The position numbers and the translations under genes are program-made. The notes beneath the pieces are model-generated. The model had not been told where the DNA came from and searched no databases. It was given only the letters and a program-made list of their open reading frames with translations. Below, piece by piece: positions 59,830-64,000 of a stretch of 64,000 nucleotides of DNA. Every line of letters starts with the position of its first letter. Positions within the stretch are counted from its first letter, which is position 1. The stretch comes from Chryseobacterium carnipullorum (GTDB lineage Bacteria > Bacteroidota > Bacteroidia > Flavobacteriales > Weeksellaceae): assembly GCF_900142785.1 (NCBI RefSeq), contig NZ_FRCD01000015.1, positions 1 to 64,000 of the forward strand, in the 5' to 3' direction.

Positions 59830-60191
59830 ATGTTCTATTCTGAAAGGGTTCCCCTGTATTTGCAGCTTTGCCAGAAGATAGAATTCTCTCAGATGGAGAG
59901 CCATTTATATCCTAAAATCCGTACATAGATACTTTGTCGTTCAGGGTAAAGATAAGATTGTTTCAGGAAACCCATGGTTCAGCATCGGAAATTATTTCGT
60001 AGCTCCGTCTGGATACCATCCTGTCTGTATGTATTATTACGATGTAAAAATTAGAAATAAATTGGTTTTCCACGAAGGAAGAGCACAGGAAAATAATCGC
60101 TTCTGATCCTGTAAAGGCCAAAACGGGGAAATATTTCCTGATAAGTAATGTGAAAGAAGGGAAGTTTCAGATCTGCTATCTGAAAAACTGA
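59830..60191 (+). pseudogene. Frameshifted hypothetical gene remnant
   Basis: Coding-like sequence continues across three frames. Frame one from 59830 reads MFYSERVPLYLQLCQK and stops at TAG. The next frame gives RYFVVQGKDKIVSG, NPWFSIGNYFVAPSGYHP and YYYDVKIRNKLVFHEGRAQ, then stops. The last gives IIASDPVKAKTGKYFLISNV and ends KFQICYLKN with TGA at 60191. Two frameshifts would restore one continuous protein of about 118 residues. No family is recognised. Sequencing error is an alternative explanation. Confidence 0.5.
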
Positions 60192-60734
60192 TTATTCGTC
60201 TTTTTTAGAGGACACTAAAAAAACATCGATAAGTCCTTCCGGAAGTTGCATTTTGATGAATCGTTCTTCTCTGTCTACCTCAAGAATCCAGTCTTTAATG
60301 ATAGGAATCACTACTTCTTTTCCATCAAGATTGGTTACGAAATAGTTTTGGGCAGTCTGGTCGTTCACAGATCGTATGACACCGCATTCTTTGCCATTTT
60401 CATCAAGGATATCGAAACCGATGATCTCATGATAGTAAAACTGTTTTCCGGTAAGTTTCGGAAGTGTGGCAAGCGGTAAATAAACGCTTTTTCCCAGAGA
60501 CTGATCTACTAATGCTTCAGAAGAATTTTTGAAAGCAAGGTTCAGCGCATCGTTTTTGCTCCACGCTGATCTTTCAATAAAAAAAGGAACCAATAATCCG
60601 TTGATTTCAACGAATATTGATTCCAATTTATTGTAAAGCTCGGGTTGATCGGTATCCAGTTTAAGGATAACGTTTCCCGCAAGGCCATGTCTGCGTGTGA
60701 TTTTTCCTAGTAAATAGCAATCTTCTTTACGCAT
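60192..60734 (-). CDS. rimM: Ribosome maturation factor RimM
   Basis: This 180-residue protein assists assembly of the 30S subunit head near S19. The N-terminal RimM domain has LLGKITRRHGLAGNVILKL, and a C-terminal PRC-barrel follows (FYYHEIIGFDILDENGKECG, then VVIPIIKDWILEVD). The length is normal. It follows rpsP by 11 bases and is the standard partner of S16. Confidence 0.95.
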   Translation of the reverse strand: MRKEDCYLLGKITRRHGLAGNVILKLDTDQPELYNKLESIFVEINGLLVPFFIERSAWSKNDALNLAFKNSSEALVDQSLGKSVYLPLATLPKLTGKQFYYHEIIGFDILDENGKECGVIRSVNDQTAQNYFVTNLDGKEVVIPIIKDWILEVDREERFIKMQLPEGLIDVFLVSSKKDE

Positions 60735-60745
60735 ACAGGTATTTT

Positions 60746-61309
60746 TTAAGCTTCAGTGTTTTCTTCAGTTTCAGCAGCAGGAGCTTCTCCTTCTGTAGCT
60801 TCTACAACTTCTTCAGCAGGTGCGTTAGCAGCTTCTTCAGCAGCTTTAGCATCAGCTTCAACTTGTGCAGCAGCAGCCACTCTAGCTTCGTTTACTTTAA
60901 CTTCAGCATCTAAAGCAGCTTTCTTAGCGTCAGCCTGAGCTTTAGTTAAACCTTCTACTTTACCTTGTACTTTTTGTTCTTTAGATTCTAACCAAGCACC
61001 GAATCTTTTTTCAGCTTCAGCTTCGTCAAAAGCACCTTTAGCAACTCCACCTTGTAAGTGTTTTTTGTAAAGGGCACCTTTATAAGAAAGGATCGCTCTT
61101 GCAGTATCAGTTGGCTGAGCACCGTTGTTTAACCACTTTACAGCAGCATCAACGTTCAAATCGATAGTAGCAGGGTTAGTAATTGGGTTGTAAGTTCCTA
61201 GTTTCTCGATGAATCTACCATCTCTTCTAGCTCTAGAATCTGCAACCACGATGTGGAAAAAAGGCTTACCTTTTTTACCGTGTCTTTGTAATCTGATTTT
61301 TACTGACAT
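60746..61309 (-). CDS. rpsP: 30S ribosomal protein S16 with long C-terminal extension
   Basis: The first 80 residues are a normal S16 (VKIRLQRHGKKGKPFFHIVV and ADSRARRDGRFIEKLGTYNP). Residues from about 100 on form a long, alanine-, glutamate- and lysine-rich tail that makes the protein 187 residues instead of about 80-90. Similar extended S16 proteins are known in Bacteroidota. The tail is likely disordered and its use is unknown. A textbook promoter lies upstream at 61359-61388. Confidence 0.96.
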   Translation of the reverse strand: MSVKIRLQRHGKKGKPFFHIVVADSRARRDGRFIEKLGTYNPITNPATIDLNVDAAVKWLNNGAQPTDTARAILSYKGALYKKHLQGGVAKGAFDEAEAEKRFGAWLESKEQKVQGKVEGLTKAQADAKKAALDAEVKVNEARVAAAAQVEADAKAAEEAANAPAEEVVEATEGEAPAAETEENTEA

Positions 61310-61358
61310 AATGTTGTGAATTTTACGGGAACTCGTCCCAGTTAAATATTTAAGAGTG

Positions 61359-61388
61359 CAAAGATAAATAAAAAATTTTATCCGACAA
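61359..61388 (-). promoter_or_regulatory. Consensus Bacteroidota promoter of rpsP-rimM
   Basis: On the minus strand TTG (61386-61388) is followed after exactly 19 bases by TATCTTTG (61359-61366). This fits the TTG-N19-TAnnTTTG consensus fully and gives a leader of about 45 bases before rpsP. Confidence 0.8.
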
Positions 61389-61488
61389 TTATTAAATGTA
61401 ACAATTTATCAATCTCTCAATGTAACCGTTTTTTGGACTTTCTTATCAAGAAATCATTGCTACATTGTTATATTATTAGATTGGTATA

Positions 61489-62001
61489 TTAATCTACTTT
61501 TCCCATATAGAAAAGCCCCAGACATTTTTGATTTTCTTCAATGGTCAAAGAGTCTTTAAGGTGATTGACAAGACCTGGAGAACTCCAGTAACTGCCTACA
61601 TTATTGGCTGTACACGTTAAATACATATTTTGTACGGCCATAGAAACGGCTGCGATTTCTTCCCATTCAGGAACCATTCCACTGAAATTAACGACAATAG
61701 AAATAACAGCATCTGCTTTATTGATTTTAAAGCCGATATCCTGGTATTTTTTCTCTAAAAAAGTCTGCTCGGATTGTGTAGCCTTGTAAATAGCCTGCAT
61801 TTCTGATGCCAGCTTAGCCTTTTCCTCCCCTTTGAACATCTTAAAACGCCAGGGTTTTGTACGCTTATGATTCGGGGCTAATGTTGCTGAATGGAGTATT
61901 TCCTCTATAATTTCCTGAGATATTTCGGTTTCAGAATAATCTTTCGGGAATATACTTCTTCTTTGTTCTATGATTTCTTTTAAAATTTCCGCTTTATTCA
62001 T
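61489..62001 (-). CDS. Nitroreductase family protein
   Basis: This 170-residue FMN-dependent oxidoreductase has the nitroreductase pattern IIEQRRSIFPKDYSETEIS, LHSATLAPNHKRTKPWRF and a C-terminal half with MAVQNMYLTCTANNVGSYWS. The end YMGKVD is slightly shorter than usual but contains the expected GK segment. The natural substrate is unknown. It stands alone on the minus strand between rpsP and the DoxX-like gene. Confidence 0.87.
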   Translation of the reverse strand: MNKAEILKEIIEQRRSIFPKDYSETEISQEIIEEILHSATLAPNHKRTKPWRFKMFKGEEKAKLASEMQAIYKATQSEQTFLEKKYQDIGFKINKADAVISIVVNFSGMVPEWEEIAAVSMAVQNMYLTCTANNVGSYWSSPGLVNHLKDSLTIEENQKCLGLFYMGKVD

Positions 62002-62042
62002 ACTGCAAATTTACAATATGTAATTGAATGCATTACATTGAT

Positions 62043-62681
62043 TTAAGCCTGATTTTTCAACAATGCGTTCCGGTTTTTATACACTTTATAGTGTGTGAAT
62101 AAAAATGTGAATACAATGACCATGACTGCTCCCCGGGAAATCCATAGCTCCAAGCCATCAGGGACAGATCCCGGAAATGATAAGTAGAGAAGACACACAG
62201 TGTACGTGAGTCCGGCATTGATCCAGGAACGTTCCGGATCAGGATAAGCTTTTATTGTCATTGGCTGGTTATATCTCAGAATAGGAATCAGCTTATGATG
62301 GTCCCAGATCAGTAATATAATCACAGCAATCATCATGAGAGACGTGATGACCCATGTTCCGGTAAAGGAAAGACTGATGGTAATGATCCATATATTGCTT
62401 AATATTGCTAAAAACATCAGAGTTCCAAGAAGGGCCAACCGCTGAGTCATCAGCAAAATTCCAGCGATAATCTGAGAAAGTCCTAAAAAATTCCAGTAAA
62501 ATCCTGTCTGATACATGGCTTCAAAGAAGTACCCTATTGGTGTATCTGTTGAAAGGACGGTAAATCTGTTTCCGATTAATTTTGTCAGTCCGGAAGGAAA
62601 AAAAGCAAATCCTACCAAATAGCGTAAGTGGATCATCACCCACTGATTAAATCTATTGGTTCGTAATTTTTCAAAGGTCAT
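62043..62681 (-). CDS. DoxX-like membrane protein
   Basis: This 212-residue polytopic protein has about five hydrophobic helices. The N-terminal RYLVGFAFFPSGLTKLIGNRF and FYWNFLGLSQIIAGILLMTQ fit the DoxX family of small membrane proteins. The function is unknown. It is not clearly coupled to its neighbours. Confidence 0.78.
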   Translation of the reverse strand: MTFEKLRTNRFNQWVMIHLRYLVGFAFFPSGLTKLIGNRFTVLSTDTPIGYFFEAMYQTGFYWNFLGLSQIIAGILLMTQRLALLGTLMFLAILSNIWIITISLSFTGTWVITSLMMIAVIILLIWDHHKLIPILRYNQPMTIKAYPDPERSWINAGLTYTVCLLYLSFPGSVPDGLELWISRGAVMVIVFTFLFTHYKVYKNRNALLKNQA

Positions 62682-62782
62682 GGTGTTCGGATGGCAGGGT
62701 TGAGTTTTGGGTTATTGGTTTTAGGGTAGTATTAGTGTTTGCCGGTTGCTAAAATCACTATAAAAATCTTTGCAGTAGCATC

Positions 62783-62811
62783 TTTATTCTTTATTCTTTA
62801 TTCTTTATTCT
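62783..62811. repeat. Tandem heptamer array (TTTATTC)4
   Basis: About four copies of TTTATTC in a row. It lies between the DoxX-like gene and the GreA-type gene. The array 62830-62870 has another heptamer. Confidence 0.75.
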
Positions 62812-62829
62812 CATGTCTAATATCTCATG

Positions 62830-62870
62830 TCTCTTATCTCTTATCTCTTATCTCTTATCTCTTATCTCTA
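62830..62870. repeat. Tandem heptamer array (TCTCTTA)5
   Basis: Five perfect copies of TCTCTTA (62830-62864) run directly up to the stop codon of the GreA-type gene. On the minus strand the unit is TAAGAGA. Such seven-base arrays can change length by replication slippage. Confidence 0.8.
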
Positions 62871-63320
62871 TCAAATCACCTCCACAATCTCCTGATGAAT
62901 ATTATTCAAGGTAAAAGCATCGCCGGACTTCATTCCCATCATCTTTTTGGCCATTGGGCTTTCGGGCGAGATGGCATAAAAACGGTCTCCTTCAAAAAAG
63001 AATTCTCCTAATGAAACTGAAATATAGAACCGGGCCTTGTTGGTGATCACCAAAGAACCCAGCTGTATCATTTCTGTGGAATTATTCAGAACCTTTGACA
63101 TATTTCTTTTAAGGTCATTCAAAGCTCCCAGCTGGCGCTGCATCTGGTAAATCTCTTCCTGCATTTCCTCTCTCATGCTGTCATATTTTGGCGTCTTTTT
63201 AATATCACGACTTGCTTCCAGGGTGAACTCTATGAAATTTTTAAGTTTTTCAATTTTCTCAGAGATAACTGTTTTGACATAATTTCTTATATCACTTTTC
63301 ACAAATACGATCTTCTCCAT
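62871..63320 (-). CDS. GreA/GreB family transcription elongation factor
   Basis: This 149-residue protein resembles Gre factors, which rescue backtracked RNA polymerase. The N-terminal coiled coil (about 15-75) contains YDSMREEMQEEIYQMQRQLG, and the C-terminal domain has LGSLVITNKARFYISVSLGEF and the signature SPESPMAKKMMGMKSGDAF. The start at 63320 (MEKIVFVKSD) is preferred; the longer in-frame form adds 24 residues that do not look conserved. Whether it is GreA itself or a diverged paralogue is unclear. Confidence 0.82.
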   Translation of the reverse strand: MEKIVFVKSDIRNYVKTVISEKIEKLKNFIEFTLEASRDIKKTPKYDSMREEMQEEIYQMQRQLGALNDLKRNMSKVLNNSTEMIQLGSLVITNKARFYISVSLGEFFFEGDRFYAISPESPMAKKMMGMKSGDAFTLNNIHQEIVEVI

Positions 63321-63492
63321 AAATCTAATCTTTACATAAAGATAATAATTTTTTAAAATAACAATTGATATTTTCGTTCTCGATAAAAACAAGTAAGAAT
63401 TTCCTAAAAAAACTGATAATGTGGAGTCCTAAAATGGGTTACTATTGATGTTATGGATTAAACAGTTTTTTTGGCTCTTAAAAAATGGACAC

Positions 63493-63519
63493 AAAAAAAC
63501 CTTGTATTTCTACAAGGCT
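63493..63519 (-). terminator. Terminator after the SRPBCC gene
   Basis: On the minus strand CCTTGTA and TACAAGG pair around GAAA and are followed by TTTTTTTGTG. It lies ten bases after the stop codon. Confidence 0.85.
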
Positions 63520-63528
63520 TATATTTCT

Positions 63529-64000
63529 TTATTTTTCAGAGATTTTCTTAAGGTCTCCCAGTCCCTGGTCAAACATGGTTTTCATATTCATATCCATCAT
63601 GGGTTTCATGATTTTCATCACCGTATTCAATTCATTGTCTATCGACCACGTAACTTTTGTTCCGTTTCCTTCAGGTGTCAAAACAAATTTTGCAACAGCG
63701 TTACCTTCAAAAGGTTTGATAAAATGAAGTTGAGTTACCAGTTTATCATTGGGTACAATTTCGGTAATGGACTGCTCACCCTCTCCTACTTTATCATTGC
63801 CTTTCCAGTGGTAGGAATCTCCAACTTTATCACCAGTTCCGGAATAGGTGATGACAATATCTTTATCGGCTTTTGAAAATGGATCCCATACATTGTATTC
63901 TTTTAATGAACCTACGTGCTGCCAAACTTTTTCTGTCGGAGCATTGATGACTACTGATTTTTCAAAGTGATAATTCTTACTGAAAGCCAGCATGGCTATC
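63529..64000 (-). CDS. SRPBCC/polyketide cyclase family protein, cut by the window edge
   Basis: The visible part is a START/SRPBCC-type lipid-binding fold (FEKSVVINAPTEKVWQHVG, DKVGDSYHWKGNDKVGEGEQ, TKVTWSIDNEL, ending LGDLKKISEK). The frame stays open past the ATG at 63993 to the edge (IAMLAFS), so the true start is probably outside and an N-terminal hydrophobic helix is likely. The ligand is unknown. Confidence 0.82.
   Translation of the reverse strand, partial: IAMLAFSKNYHFEKSVVINAPTEKVWQHVGSLKEYNVWDPFSKADKDIVITYSGTGDKVGDSYHWKGNDKVGEGEQSITEIVPNDKLVTQLHFIKPFEGNAVAKFVLTPEGNGTKVTWSIDNELNTVMKIMKPMMDMNMKTMFDQGLGDLKKISEK

Noticed and set aside
62739..63011. Plus-strand frame through the heptamer arrays
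   Set aside because: Its Ser/Leu-rich product is created by the tandem repeats and overlaps the GreA-type gene.

Overview
The window looks like a chromosomal segment of a flavobacterium in the family Weeksellaceae, most likely Chryseobacterium or a close relative. It is AT-rich. Promoters follow the Bacteroidota pattern (TAnnTTTG -7 elements). The genes include a TonB-dependent receptor with a carboxypeptidase-like N-terminal domain, a protein with a type IX secretion C-terminal domain, a CcrA-like subclass B1 metallo-beta-lactamase, and a compact ribonucleotide reductase of the kind known from Flavobacterium. The genus is inferred from gene content and style, not from a marker-gene comparison. 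I saw no tRNA genes, prophage, CRISPR array or classical insertion sequence.

Layout. (1) 240-12165, minus strand: a capsule or exopolysaccharide cluster of two GT2 glycosyltransferases, Wzy-like polymerase, Wzx flippase, nucleotide-sugar dehydrogenase, Wzc tyrosine kinase, Wza export lipoprotein, PglF/WbpM-like epimerase-dehydratase and a DegT aminotransferase. Most junctions overlap by 1 or 4 bases. (2) 12174-17555, minus: recX, glyA, a thioredoxin-reductase-like flavoprotein, a metallo-beta-lactamase and a GT39 membrane glycosyltransferase. (3) 17702-22899, minus: a MacAB-type efflux operon interrupted by a small four-helix-bundle gene. (4) 22900-26492, plus: a structured leader and a DnaA box, then nrdB, a small ABM-domain gene and nrdA. 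(5) 27062-36134: secreted and outer-membrane proteins. (6) 36273-40800: small enzymes, a DUF4241 protein and a GIY-YIG nuclease reading frame bounded by inverted repeats. (7) 40800-51729: valS, a DUF1573 protein, PPK2, rnpB, an ECF sigma factor with a membrane partner, acyl-CoA ligase, rpoN and asnS. (8) 52230-60191: a Crp-like regulator with two membrane-associated neighbours, a divergent surface-protein/regulator locus, a serine hydrolase and a frameshifted pseudogene. (9) 60192-64000, minus: rimM, rpsP, nitroreductase, a DoxX-like protein, a GreA-type factor and an SRPBCC protein cut by the window edge.

How it works together. The first 12 kb make, flip, polymerise and export a surface polysaccharide that probably contains an amino sugar and a uronic-type sugar. 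The nrd region supplies deoxynucleotides. It has the minimal architecture of class Id enzymes and carries an unexplained small oxygenase-like gene between its two subunits. The most unusual signals are the GIY-YIG frame flanked by, and reading through, inverted repeats (40372-40779), the layered stem-loop upstream of nrdB (23029-23131), the nrdB-ABM-nrdA arrangement, and a perfect palindrome that duplicates the -7 box at the rnpB promoter (45471-45507).
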